Assembly: GCA_002887195.1 (NCBI GenBank)
Contig: PJAB01000971.1
Location: 1-18,624, forward strand
Reading direction: 5' to 3'
DNA length: 18,624 bases
From: Chrysochromulina parva
Taxonomy: Eukaryota; Haptophyta; Prymnesiales; Chrysochromulinaceae
The translations under genes were made by a program, and so were the position numbers. The notes beneath the pieces were generated by a model, which was not told the origin of the DNA, ran no database searches, and saw nothing but the letters and a program-made list of their open reading frames with translations. This document shows positions 1 through 8,198 of the stretch, piece by piece (position 1 is the stretch's first letter; each line of letters starts with the position of its first letter).

Positions 1-18
1 GCGGCGGCGGCGGCGGCA

Positions 19-75
<57 letters not shown>

Positions 76-116
76 GCGGCAGCAGCGGCAGCAGCGGCAG
101 CAGCGGCAGCAGCGGC
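1..116. repeat. GGC/AGC trinucleotide tract at left window edge
   Basis: Almost pure (GGC)n passes into a (GGC AGC AGC)n pattern after about position 70. In the plus-strand frame of the adjoining gene it encodes poly-Gly followed by Gly-Ser-Ser repeats. It runs off the window, so its true length is unknown. Confidence 0.95.
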
Positions 117-719
117 AAGGCGAGGCCCATCGCTGCTGATCAGGTGGGGATAGAGATGGTCTCCTGCGTCGCTGCAGGCGGGTTGTCAGGTGGGGCGTCA
201 CGCGATTCATCACAGGGCTGCTTTGGTGAGCCGCCGGATTCCTACGACCAGTCTCTCACGCCAGCTGCAGCCGCCACTGGCAAGGGTGCGACCGCGTTGC
301 GCATGGGCGGCGGCGGCAACACGAGTAGCAGCAGCAGAGGCAGCAGCCCCTCGCCCACGGCCCCAGCCTCGCCTGTGCTACCGCCTGTGAGCGACTCGCC
401 GTTCAAGATCAGGCGGACAGGCGGGCAGACGATCGCGGGCAAGCAAGGGCCGCCATGGACGGACTTCGACGACGGCGCGATGGAGGCGCTGCTCGAGATA
501 GCGCCGGACGCGGGAGTAGTCGACGGCCGGTTTGTGCCCGAGCCGGCCATCTACTTCATCGGCATTATCGACATCCTCACCGACTGGACATGCGCCAAGG
601 CCTCGGAGAACTGGTTCAAGACGCTGCAGCATCCCCACACGCCCAGCGTCCACTCATGTGTCCCTCCGCGTCGGTACGCGGATCGGTTCGAGCGGGCCAT
701 GCGCAAGTGGTTTGCGTGA
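3..719 (+). CDS. Phosphatidylinositol-phosphate kinase, C-terminal part (partial, 5' end outside window)
   Basis: This looks like the end of a phosphatidylinositol-4/5-phosphate kinase, which makes PI(4,5)P2-type lipids at cytosolic membrane faces. The frame is open from the window edge. It begins with poly-Gly and Gly-Ser-Ser repeats, then a low-complexity linker. The family signature lies at the end, with residues counted from the GTG codon at 144. YFIGIIDILTDW at 137-148 matches the conserved 'YFGIIDxL' strand, ENWFKTLQHP follows, and VPPRRYADRFERAM at 173-186 matches the terminal 'VPPxxYxxRF' motif. The kinase ATP site and activation loop would lie upstream and are not visible. The long insert before YFIGIIDIL fits the variable insert of PIP kinases. 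No start is assigned, because 144 is only a GTG in a continuing frame. It converges with the GT32 gene on the other strand. The identification rests on about 60 residues. Confidence 0.8.
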
Positions 720-959
720 GCAGCGTGCCGTGGCCGTGGGTCGCGTGGCGGCTGTCCGTCCGGTGACCTCGCACCTTCGTCTGCCGACGGCCTCGCACCT
801 CCGCCGACAGACGAAGGTGCGAGGTCGTCGACGGAGCGACGCGGCCGCGCGCCGAATCCCGTCGCACGGGTCCGCTCGCGCCGGGCGAGTCTCTCGAAAG
901 AATACGGTCGAAAGATTCGATACGGGTATTCATAACTTTATAAGTGTTTTCAGAGGAGG
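720..959. other. Convergent intergenic region with 19-bp inverted repeat
   Basis: This short 3'-3' gap lies between the PIP kinase (+) and the GT32 gene (-). It holds a perfect inverted repeat at 765-783 and 808-826 with a 24-base spacer. The part after 890 is more AT-rich and probably belongs to the 3' UTR of the minus-strand gene. I see no gene. Confidence 0.6.
765..826. repeat. Perfect 19-bp inverted repeat (hairpin)
   Basis: The left arm at 765-783 (gacctcgcaccttcgtctg) is exactly complementary to the right arm at 808-826. The 24-base spacer repeats part of the left arm (cctcgcacct at 790-799). The hairpin lies just after the PIP kinase stop, inside its expected 3' UTR. It could be an RNA processing structure or a remnant of a small transposon. 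Confidence 0.85.
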
Positions 960-2279
960 TCAGCTCATGAGGAGCCACACGATGGGCCGACCGACGAAGG
1001 TCTCGAGGAGTACGAGGCCCAGAGCGTGCTGCACGCTGACGGCGACGAGCATTGCGAGGCCGACGAGCGCCGCCCTGCGGCGGCTGCCGGTCCATCGCCA
1101 CGTGAGCACGACGAGGGCGAGGGCCAGGACCGTGTGCGAGTGGCAGAAGGCGAGCAGCACGATCGTCGAGTCGCTCGCATGCCAGGAGGAGCCCTCGCCA
1201 TGGGCCAGAGGTGAAACCCATCGGGTCGCAGAGGCGTCAGCGCTGCTGCCATCCGGGGCGGCGCTTGGAGGCAGCCCGAGATGGCGTGATGACACGGACC
1301 CGAGAGGTGACGCGCTGCCGGTGCTGGCGACGGCGGAGGCTGCAGCGATGGCGGCGGCGGCGGGGGCGGCCGCAGCGCGACCCGCCTCGCAATACGAGCA
1401 CTTACCCCAGTCGGGCGCGGGGATGAGCGACGCCGCGACCTCGCGCGAATGCATGCGTGCCCAGCGCATGTGCATCGCCCAAATAAAGGTGGAGCCTGTG
1501 GAGGTGAGCACCTCGAAGTGGCGCGTCACGTGGTACCAGCGGCGCGCGTATGTTGGCAGCTCGCGCAGCGCGAAGCTCAGAAAGGGGTGGCCTGGCGTGG
1601 CCGCTACGATCGCATTCGTCAAGCCGATGTTCGGCGTGTACGGCAGGAGTAACGTCTGACCTCGCAGCAGCTCGTCGACCGGCCGGACTGGATGCACGTC
1701 GAGGTCGGCATACAGGCCGCCGTACAGGTGGAGCACGGCGTATCGCGAGGCGTCCCAGCGCTGCGTCGGGTGCGGGTACGCGTCGTATGTGGGCAGCAGC
1801 CACGCATACTCGCGAGCGATCAGCTCACGCAGTGTCGCGTCCGTCCAGAGCACATACTGGTACTCGGGGGCCGGGTGGAGCGCGGCCCATGCGCCAGGAA
1901 CGTCGGCCCATTTGGCAGGCAGGTCGGCGGTCTTGTACATCTGGTGGATGATCTTGGGAACCACGTGCGGCGAGCTTCCTGCAGCGACACTGTGTGGACG
2001 CGGCTCCCATCGCAGCGCATGCTCGCGAGCCGCGAGGACGCAGCACAGCAGCAAGTGCAGCACGAGCAGCATCGCGGCTGCCACCAAGGCACACGCGCGG
2101 ATGCGGCGTCTCCCATGGAAGGACTGAGGCCATCGCGATCCACCATCTAGAGAAGCGCGCTGGTCCTTTGGACAATCGGCGTCACTCGGCTCTGACTGTG
2201 AGGGTGCGCGCTCCCCTCGCTTCCGGTGCGTGGTGGCACGCAGTGAGGCCGCGGTGTCAGCCTTGACATCCCGGTCCAT
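960..2279 (-). CDS. GT32-family glycosyltransferase (SUR1/OCH1-like, probable inositol-phosphoceramide mannosyltransferase)
   Basis: This is a probable Golgi type II glycosyltransferase using a nucleotide sugar. Within GT32 the closest features are those of mannosyl-inositol-phosphoceramide synthases (yeast SUR1/CSH1), but the acceptor is inferred. The frame is open to 2378, but the codon there is TTG; the first ATG is at 2279 and is chosen. A basic N-terminus is followed by a membrane anchor (residues 63-83 from that ATG). Then come PKIIHQMYKT, a WDASRYAVLHLYGGLYADLD block with the DXD metal/sugar motif (DLD at 192-194), and SSWHASDS near 364-371, a motif typical of the inositol-phosphoceramide branch. 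An Ala/Ser-rich insert splits the catalytic region from SSWH. Two hydrophobic helices close the protein, as in SUR1-type enzymes. It is intronless and divergent from the DUF1647-type gene. Confidence 0.87.
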   Translation of the reverse strand: MDRDVKADTAASLRATTHRKRGERAPSQSEPSDADCPKDQRASLDGGSRWPQSFHGRRRIRACALVAAAMLLVLHLLLCCVLAAREHALRWEPRPHSVAAGSSPHVVPKIIHQMYKTADLPAKWADVPGAWAALHPAPEYQYVLWTDATLRELIAREYAWLLPTYDAYPHPTQRWDASRYAVLHLYGGLYADLDVHPVRPVDELLRGQTLLLPYTPNIGLTNAIVAATPGHPFLSFALRELPTYARRWYHVTRHFEVLTSTGSTFIWAMHMRWARMHSREVAASLIPAPDWGKCSYCEAGRAAAAPAAAAIAAASAVASTGSASPLGSVSSRHLGLPPSAAPDGSSADASATRWVSPLAHGEGSSWHASDSTIVLLAFCHSHTVLALALVVLTWRWTGSRRRAALVGLAMLVAVSVQHALGLVLLETFVGRPIVWLLMS

Positions 2280-2441
2280 TAGAGAGAAAAGCGGCCAAGG
2301 GAACCCGAATATTCGCCCGACAGCGACACAACTTTGGCTCGGACATGACCACGGGGTGAACGCGAAGGCCGGCTGCAAAGCCTCCCTTCGCTCCTGACTT
2401 CACTCGCTCTTCATTTCGCACAGGAATGCACAACTCGGCAT
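2280..2441. promoter_or_regulatory. Shared divergent promoter region of two glycosyltransferase-type genes
   Basis: Only 162 bp separate the chosen ATG of the GT32 gene (-) from the ATG of the DUF1647-type gene (+), so both promoters must lie here or overlap the genes. No TATA box is evident. On the plus strand, CTGACTTCACTCGCTCTTCATTTCGCACAG (2394-2423 region) also resembles a branch point, pyrimidine tract and CAG acceptor. It may therefore belong to a 5' intron of the plus-strand gene. The assignment is by position only. Confidence 0.45.
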
Positions 2442-3404
2442 ATGGCAAACCCACCCGGAATCCTAGTCACTGGGACGTCATCCAACCATTTCTCGCAGCT
2501 GCACGGCCTCGTGGCTTCGGCACAGCGCCACCTACCTGATACGTGGCGCATCGTCGTCTACGACCTTCTTGGTGACCTCGCGCCAAAAGACAAGCGTAGA
2601 CTTGCAGGCTGGTGCGGGGTCGAGTACCGTATCTTTGACGCACAGCGTGTGCACAACTCAACATGGTTTCCGCGGTACTTGACTCTCAGCGTGTGGAAGC
2701 CGTCCATCATTCGCGATTGCTTGCACGAGCTTCCCGCTGGTGGCTTGGTGGTGTACGCGGACACGTCGATTCGCCTGCACGAGCCACTTGGGCCGGCGTT
2801 AATTTTTGCTGTGCAAGAGCATGGGTTCGTTGGACGTCAGACTGCATCGCCAATCGCCATGTACACGCACCCAGGAATGGCATTCGAGCTGGCCCGCGAT
2901 CGAGCAGCACGCACAGGCGGTGATAGCGTCGTTGCCGCCGCGAACATAAGCGAGTACAGCACGGCACCGATGGTCTGTGGCTGTTTGTTGCTGTGGGCAA
3001 ATACGCGCTTCGTGCTCGAGCAGCTGCTCGCGCCTTGGGAGTCTTGCACCAACCGCCGATCATGCATCTTGCCAGTGGGCGCTGATGGCCAAGACAACCA
3101 CATCGGGCTCTCTACCAGGTGCAAACCAGGGCTCTCTGGCCACTGCCATCGTGGCGACCAATCCGCACTCTCCATCATTCTGTACGAAGCGTTTGACGTG
3201 CGGGCGCGAGGGGTAGCCGCCTACCTGCAGAATACGACCGTCGGCAAGGAAACGTGGCGAATGGGCAAGTCATGGCTGTACGGCACGCTGTTCACAACGG
3301 AGCGCGCCAGCAACTCGTACGTGGAACCGCTCGCGGCGCTCGGCCGTGGAGGTGCCAGAGTGTGCACACGCATGGGCGCAGGCGCACACACGATAAGACC
3401 ATAG
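2442..3404 (+). CDS. DUF1647-like putative glycosyltransferase
   Basis: The 320-residue protein resembles the DUF1647 family (PF07801), which has a GT-A-like fold and is best known from animals; its biochemical role is largely unproven. Family-like blocks appear in order: VTGTSSNHFSQLHGLV (9-24), LPDTWRIVVYDLL (31-43), a WKPSIIRDCL block (85-94), GLVVYADTSIRLHEPL (101-116) with the likely catalytic acidic YADTS segment, and HRGDQSALSIIL (236-247), matching the conserved 'RxDQSALNILL' end motif. Cysteines at 202 and 208 fall in the usual Cys-containing stretch. No signal anchor precedes the domain, which is odd for a Golgi enzyme and may mean a missing upstream exon. The ATG at 2442 is the first in the frame near the domain. 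It is divergent from the GT32 gene, so co-regulation in glycan or lipid glycosylation is plausible but inferred. Confidence 0.78.
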   Translation: MANPPGILVTGTSSNHFSQLHGLVASAQRHLPDTWRIVVYDLLGDLAPKDKRRLAGWCGVEYRIFDAQRVHNSTWFPRYLTLSVWKPSIIRDCLHELPAGGLVVYADTSIRLHEPLGPALIFAVQEHGFVGRQTASPIAMYTHPGMAFELARDRAARTGGDSVVAAANISEYSTAPMVCGCLLLWANTRFVLEQLLAPWESCTNRRSCILPVGADGQDNHIGLSTRCKPGLSGHCHRGDQSALSIILYEAFDVRARGVAAYLQNTTVGKETWRMGKSWLYGTLFTTERASNSYVEPLAALGRGGARVCTRMGAGAHTIRP

Positions 3405-3640
3405 ACCGACCATAGACAATATTGTTAGAAAATAAAAGAGGTATAGGGGTTCCCCCAGCTCACCATTTCTGACTGACTCACTCGATTGACCGGACCGACT
3501 ACGTCGACTTGTGCGTATTCTCAAGTATGCTATACGAGCGCGGGCCGGTGGGGCCCGTGACGCCACGGCGCGGCAGCCGGCTGGCCGCGTGGTGCCAAAT
3601 TTGGGTATGCGAGCGCCCCTGGTGTGCTCTACTAGGACCG
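3405..3640. other. Convergent intergenic region between DUF1647-type gene and DnaJ gene
   Basis: This is 3'-3' spacer of about 235 bp. It contains a candidate AATAAA for the plus-strand gene and a short run of GACT/CACT repeats near 3470. I see no gene. Confidence 0.6.
3431..3436 (+). promoter_or_regulatory. Candidate polyadenylation signal AATAAA
   Basis: An exact AATAAA lies 27 bases after the stop of the DUF1647-type gene, in a locally AT-rich stretch. Many algae do not rely on AATAAA, so function is uncertain. Confidence 0.35.
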
Positions 3641-4816
3641 CTACGCTCGCAGTTGGACGTTTTTCATGCCGACAGATAGCCGGCTGCCCTCGGGGACCTG
3701 CACGATGTACCGGCCCTCGTCTCGGTCAACGCTGACCACGGTGCCCACCAGCCCGTTGTACGTGGCACCTTTGCCAACAAAGCTCACCAGCTTCACGCGC
3801 GCGCCCGGCGGCAGGATGATACTACTCATCAGCAGCGCGGCCATTCTGCCCATCACTCGCACCAGGTAGCGGCCGCTCGCGTCGTCGAAGCCTTCGATCC
3901 GGCCGCTCTGACCGTTGAGCTGCGGCTGGCTGCTGACGCCGGTCAATTCGACCTCTAGCCGCTGAAGCACGTTCTCACGTCGCACACTGAGGGTCTCGCC
4001 GACACGTTCGAGCTGAACGGTGTAGCGCTGCTGGCGCGCATCGAAGTGCACGACGCGCGCGCGCGCGCCGTTGAGCTGCGGCGCCGAGCGCAGAGACACG
4101 AGCACCACCGCACTCCCCGAGGGCACCACGTCAGCCTGCTGCTGCTGCTGCTGCTGCTGTCGTTGCTGGTATCGGCGTTGCTGCTCGGACATGCCGCCGA
4201 AGCCGCCAAAGGCGCCGCCTGGCATGCTACCCGCCCCGCCTGCCATGCCGCCACCAAAGAGTTGCGCAAGCATCTCCTCCAGGTTGATCTGCCCCGCCAT
4301 GCCACCTCCACCACCACCAAAGGCACCGCCTGGCATGCCGCCAAAGGAGAAGCCGCCCATGCCGCCAGGGAAGCCACCCATGCCGCCCGGGAAGCCGCTG
4401 AAGCCACTGAAGCCGCCCGCGCCGCCGTCGCCGCCCATCTGCTGCTGCTTCAGGGCATCCGCGCCATACCGGTCATAGACCGCCCGCTTTTGCTCATCAG
4501 AAAGCACATTGTAAGCCTCATTCACCTCCTTGAACTTCTCCTCGGCGCCCGCTTTATCCGAGAGGTTCTTGTCCGGGTGGTGCCTGGCTGCCTGCTTCTT
4601 GTAGGCGCGCTTGATGTCAGCGTTACTCGCACTTTTATCAATGCCCAGCACCTCATAGTAGTCGCGCTGACTGCTGCCGCCGCGCAAGCCCAGGAGGGCT
4701 GGCCTCGCCGAAGCAGGATTTCTCGGCAGCACATGGCTGCCGCAGCCATGAAGGTGTTCGGAAGTCACCAGCGGAAAGGCCTGTATCGCCGCCAGCAGCA
4801 GCGCCTGTAGCTTCAT
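3641..4816 (-). CDS. DnaJ/Hsp40 co-chaperone with signal peptide and three C-terminal LNG repeats
   Basis: This is an Hsp70 co-chaperone of the ER or complex plastid. The ATG at 4816 is chosen because the longer frame starts at TTG (4882) and this ATG opens a signal peptide ([19 protein letters not shown]). A short presequence-like stretch ending in LLGLRGG follows, which could be a transit peptide. From this start the J domain spans about residues 52-119, with HPD at 80-82. A Gly/Phe/Met-rich region (127-210) and a poly-Gln run (CAG/CTG tract near 4137-4160) come next. There is no CxxCxGxG zinc finger and no recognisable DnaJ C-terminal substrate domain. Instead three repeats (about 236-286, 289-334 and 339-389) share a pattern of 'LNG..G.V..FD...GRY.V' and look like small SH3-like modules. 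The gene converges with the DUF1647-type gene and is divergent from WDR54. Confidence 0.93.
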   Translation of the reverse strand: MKLQALLLAAIQAFPLVTSEHLHGCGSHVLPRNPASARPALLGLRGGSSQRDYYEVLGIDKSASNADIKRAYKKQAARHHPDKNLSDKAGAEEKFKEVNEAYNVLSDEQKRAVYDRYGADALKQQQMGGDGGAGGFSGFSGFPGGMGGFPGGMGGFSFGGMPGGAFGGGGGGMAGQINLEEMLAQLFGGGMAGGAGSMPGGAFGGFGGMSEQQRRYQQRQQQQQQQQADVVPSGSAVVLVSLRSAPQLNGARARVVHFDARQQRYTVQLERVGETLSVRRENVLQRLEVELTGVSSQPQLNGQSGRIEGFDDASGRYLVRVMGRMAALLMSSIILPPGARVKLVSFVGKGATYNGLVGTVVSVDRDEGRYIVQVPEGSRLSVGMKNVQLRA

Positions 4817-4990
4817 TGCAGAGCGCCGAGAGTGCAAGTACACGTGCGAGATGATCTCGCGACTACGAGACGAGAAGCTCAAGTCGAGGTTGGACCACTC
4901 GCGGTCTTTTTCAGTTGTGAGGGTCTGTGAACGTTATGAACTCATGTTTCCGCTTCCTATGGCGAACCCTCTTTCTGCGCAAAGGCGGCA
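4817..4990. promoter_or_regulatory. Divergent promoter region of DnaJ and WDR54 genes
   Basis: The 174 bp between the two ATGs must carry both promoters or a shared one. The stretch around 4905-4980 is less GC-rich than the flanking genes. I do not recognise a TATA box, heat-shock element or other defined motif with confidence. Confidence 0.45.
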
Positions 4991-6007
4991 ATGAAGAAAG
5001 CTACCACCGCCATGGTGCCGATGTCGTGCTCGAACCTCTTCAACAACCTCGCCTCCGGCCGCACCCACACGGGCTACGTGCATCATAATTCTGTCTGCGT
5101 CATCCCAGACTCAGCCGTCACGAACGGATCGACCTCCGCGACTGCGGGCTCTTTGGTGATCAACGAACCAGATGGCGCACAGATCCAGCAGATCCGCTGG
5201 GTTCAGCTGAACGCGGGCGAGCTGCTCGTCGTTGCATCGATGCGCAGCCTACAGCTGTATACGCCAGACGGCAAGCGCCTCCTGCATGTGGTCACTGCGG
5301 GCGTGCCGTCAGGCGAGCCACCTGCGACGTACCGTGGGATCGCGTCCTGCTCAACAGGGCAGGTGGAGTACGTGTGCGGCGGCTGCTCGACGGGTGCCAT
5401 CTGCATCATCCCGCTCTCGCCCGGTAACGGTCACACCTTCGTCGACCCGCTCCTGAGCCCTGCGTCGACCCTCGAGATTGTGGACATCACGGCGGGTCCG
5501 GCGCCGCCGAACGACACGAACCGCGCTCTCGTGTGCTCGGCGGATGCGCAGGGCGACGTGCACGTGCACGTGCTCGAGGCCGATGGCACGTGGAGCCACT
5601 CCGTCACCTTCCCCTTCATGACATCGGATGAGACACCTGCTCTCTGCACCTCGCTGCGCCTTCGCGGCCAGCGCCTCTATTGCGCGTACTCGACGGGGCA
5701 CGTGCGCATCTTTGACGTGATGGCGGGCCTGCTGAGCGTCAGCGTGGCGGCGCACGCGCGCTGGATCAACGCGCTCGAGGTTCATCCGTGCCGCGACGAC
5801 CTCTTCGTCACCGCCTCCGAGGACACCACCCTCGGTGTGTGGAAGCTCATCGAGCCAGAGGGTAAGGTAGTACATGTAGCACACATTCCGGTGCAGGACT
5901 GGCTGCTAACGGGCGTCTCGTTTGCAGGCGGCACGGAGCGCACGCACCTCGCCGCGAGCGCCTACGATCAGGCGCTCATCCAATCATGGCGTTGCGAAAA
6001 GATGTAA
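4991..6007 (+). CDS. WDR54: WD repeat-containing protein 54 (WDR54) orthologue
   Basis: The 338-residue beta-propeller protein aligns along its length with WDR54, which is of similar size (about 334 residues in human). Matching blocks include NLFNNLASGRTHTGYVHHNS near the start and a conserved C-terminal part. The latter comprises YSTGHVRIFDVMAG, AHARWINALEVHP, FVTASEDTTLGVWKL and LAASAYDQALIQSW, equivalent to the last two WDR54 blades. WD repeats are weak except the FVTASEDTTLGVWKL blade. WDR54 has no settled biochemical role; it has been linked to signalling and occurs mainly in flagellated lineages, so a flagellated host is a mild inference. The ATG at 4991 is in frame with nearby M8 and M11. 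The gene is intronless. A GTAAGG...CAG stretch at 5862-5896 looks intron-like, but the protein aligns through it. Confidence 0.87.
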   Translation: MKKATTAMVPMSCSNLFNNLASGRTHTGYVHHNSVCVIPDSAVTNGSTSATAGSLVINEPDGAQIQQIRWVQLNAGELLVVASMRSLQLYTPDGKRLLHVVTAGVPSGEPPATYRGIASCSTGQVEYVCGGCSTGAICIIPLSPGNGHTFVDPLLSPASTLEIVDITAGPAPPNDTNRALVCSADAQGDVHVHVLEADGTWSHSVTFPFMTSDETPALCTSLRLRGQRLYCAYSTGHVRIFDVMAGLLSVSVAAHARWINALEVHPCRDDLFVTASEDTTLGVWKLIEPEGKVVHVAHIPVQDWLLTGVSFAGGTERTHLAASAYDQALIQSWRCEKM

Positions 6008-6890
6008 CCACCGCGTCGGCCGGTTCGGCGAGGACAAGCGAGGGTTGTGACGTTCGGGCGGCAGAGGGGTCGCCGCGGAGCAAGGATCGTGGACGGCACC
6101 TGAGGGTGCAGGATGCTGCAGTGGTCCGGTAGCACTGCGCTCTTTCGCCGCGAGGAATTATGTGCATCATCGTCATCGTCATGCGCGAAGGCGATGCGGG
6201 GGCGAGCGGGTGAGTCTGCGCTCTGGCGGGAGAGCGCTCTGATCAGAACAGACAGACAATTAGACAGACGACTGATACTAGATCGCACCACATGCACATC
6301 GCAAGCAAAGTCGACGGTCGTGCACCGTGTAATGGTGAATGAACATAATTGGCTTCATAATATTGCGTTTTTATTGCGATAGTAAGATCTACGATATCGG
6401 TTTTTTTCCGCGCAATGCGCGCGAGCTCGTAGGTGGAGCTGCGGCCGCGACGTGCGCCCCGCCGGCCGCGGCGAGCGGCGGCCGCATGTGGCGAGGCGTC
6501 GTTGTGCGTTCGCTGTGCGTTCCTTCTCCTTGTCGCCTGACGGCCTGAGCCTCAACACCTCCACGTTGTGCGGCTGGGTGGGCGCAAGATGTTGACCGTC
6601 GCGCTTCGGGGGAGGGAGAGGCGAGAGGGTTTCATGGAGTTTTTCACTCGTAACACTCTTTCACGAGCTCAAACCGCGGACGTGCGCAGCCGCACGTCGG
6701 GGTCCAGCGCGCGATTTACCCTAATACCTTCAGGAATACCTTACGCATCGGAGCGAGACCGCGCGGGCGAGGCCACCACAAGCCATTCATATAAGATATA
6801 AGAGGCCCCACTTATCTGGCACACAGCACGCCCACACGCACCGCGTCGAGCGACGACGAACAGGATTCAACCACAAAACCGCGGGCTGGC
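6008..6890. other. Convergent intergenic region, no gene recognised
   Basis: This is 883 bp between the WDR54 stop (+) and the GST stop (-). It holds a short ATC repeat near 6166-6182, AT-rich patches at 6340-6410, a GC-rich block at 6416-6490, and a TATA-like stretch (tatataagatataag region, 6786-6801). The open frames here are short, biased and resemble no family. Most of it is probably 3' UTR and spacer. Confidence 0.55.
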
Positions 6891-7568
6891 TCACTTCCCA
6901 CCGTACAGGACCTCATTCACGTTGGCGACGTACTCCTGCCCAACCGCCCCCTCTGGGAAGGGGTAGCGGCGCTGCGAGCTCAAATACGCGGCGATACCTT
7001 CGTGCGCGAGCACCGTGGCGTGGAGCGCCTTGAGCCCTGGCAAGGCGTCGAGAAAGCCCTTTTCAAGGAAACCACTGTAGCCCTCCAACATCTCGGCGAT
7101 CAAAATGTCGGCATACGAGAGCCCCGATGGGACAGTGGTGCCGCCACCTTTCTGAACGACAGCCTCGAGATAGGGGAGCTGTTTGCCTAGCAGGCGCGTC
7201 CTGCATTGCGCTGTATGGGAACGCTTGTCGTCCGAGAAGGGATAGCCCGTCACTCCACCACGTGAATCTCGAACGGCTTCGGCCACCATGTCGATCAAGG
7301 CCTCTTCGGCCGGATTCACGCCGACAAGCCCGCCTCGGCGCGCGACGTAGCGGACCATCGCCTGGCTCTGCACCAAACGCAGCCCGTCTATTTCAAGCAG
7401 TGGCAGCTGGCCGAAGAGCAGTTCGCCGCCATCGCGCATGGCCGTGAATTGCGAGTGCTGCGAGAGCGCGACCTGATCCCACTCGATCTTGCAGGCGGCC
7501 ATCACCCAGCGAGCCTGCTCAGCGAGTCCCCATCCGGCAAAATACGTGAGCTTCGGCTTGGTGGCCAT
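6891..7568 (-). CDS. Glutathione S-transferase, alpha/sigma-class-like
   Basis: This cytosolic GST conjugates glutathione to electrophiles. The N-terminal thioredoxin-like domain is clear: KPKLTYFAGWGLAEQARW carries the catalytic-type Tyr. Using the ATG at 7568, that Tyr is residue 9, its usual place in alpha-class enzymes. An ATG eight codons upstream (7592) also exists and would add a short hydrophobic leader. The glutathione-binding cis-Pro block GQLPLLEIDG and the QSQAMVRYVARR motif (Gln-Ser contacting the gamma-glutamyl group) are both present. The all-helical C-terminal domain follows, with the family-typical SYADILIAEMLEGY helix and LPGLKALHATVLAHEGIAAYL near the end. The total of about 225 residues matches the family. 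It is intronless, and its upstream region contains a microsatellite. Confidence 0.92.
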   Translation of the reverse strand: MATKPKLTYFAGWGLAEQARWVMAACKIEWDQVALSQHSQFTAMRDGGELLFGQLPLLEIDGLRLVQSQAMVRYVARRGGLVGVNPAEEALIDMVAEAVRDSRGGVTGYPFSDDKRSHTAQCRTRLLGKQLPYLEAVVQKGGGTTVPSGLSYADILIAEMLEGYSGFLEKGFLDALPGLKALHATVLAHEGIAAYLSSQRRYPFPEGAVGQEYVANVNEVLYGGK

Positions 7569-7592
7569 GAGGGGGAGAAGGAGGCCCGCCAT

Positions 7593-8198
7593 TTGGTCGA
7601 TACACCGAAAACATGCAAGTTATGCAGCAAGTTAGAAGTTTTACAAAAGACCCAAGACAAGTCTAGTCAAGTTTGGTTGTCTGTTGTTTCTCTATTGACT
7701 TGAGCCCAACACCCTAAAATCGAGCGTTGGGAAGTCCCTAGATCCAGTTTGATTTCACTGACACTGTCAGGCTTATACATTTGTCCAAGGAGTGAGTGAG
7801 TGAGTGAGTGAGTGAGTGAGTGAGTGAGTGAGTGAGTGAGTGAGTGCTCTCACTCACTCACTCCAAGGAGCATTCTCCGAGAATGCACATCTGCGACACA
7901 CTGGTCACTGCGTGGCGCCCGCGCACCGTCCCCAGTGCACACAATGATCCCCCCGCTTTCCCCACCTTCCGCCCCCCCAAAATCACATTTTGCCATTAGT
8001 TTATGAACCAGCATCTAGGGCTCATTTCCCTATGAGATACCGGGGGATCCTGGTACCGGGTTGTAGATTCGGGCGACGGTCCCCGGTCTCACGTTTCATT
8101 CATCATTGCAGGGGCCTGATTTCCTAAACGCCGTGTTGGTGCGGTGACGAAGCTGGCACGATGGAACGCGGCCATTACTTAGGTCGAACGATTCAACT
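7593..8198. other. GST upstream region / FKBP 3' region
   Basis: This is 606 bp between two minus-strand genes. The part near 7600-7790 is AT-richer and should contain the GST promoter. The middle carries the TGAG/CTCA hairpin microsatellite (7784-7870) and an adjacent 17-base palindrome (gcattctccgagaatgc, 7870-7886). A C-rich patch lies at 7950-7980. I see no gene. Confidence 0.55.
7784..7870. repeat. (TGAG)n / (CTCA)n hairpin microsatellite flanked by 9-bp direct repeats
   Basis: About 14 TGAG units (to 7846) are followed by a short loop (ctct) and about three CTCA units, so the two runs are complementary and can fold into a hairpin. The word tccaaggag occurs exactly on each side, at 7784-7792 and 7862-7870. 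The array lies about 220 bp upstream of the GST start. Confidence 0.9.

Noticed and set aside
532..1659. 375-residue plus-strand open frame
   Set aside because: It overlaps the GT32 gene antisense and the PIP kinase end, has no family resemblance, and its composition is that of a GC-rich shadow frame.
4046..4810. 254-residue plus-strand open frame with Leu runs
   Set aside because: It is the antisense shadow of the DnaJ gene; the Leu and Ala/His runs are complements of the Gln and Gly/Met-rich coding.
5862..5896. Possible 35-nt intron in WDR54 (GTAAGG to CAG)
   Set aside because: The continuous translation aligns with WDR54 across this stretch, and the intron would be shorter than the others here.
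6786..6890. TATA-like stretch as the promoter of a plus-strand gene
   Set aside because: No ATG-initiated coding sequence or RNA gene follows; it runs straight into the 3' end of the GST gene on the other strand.
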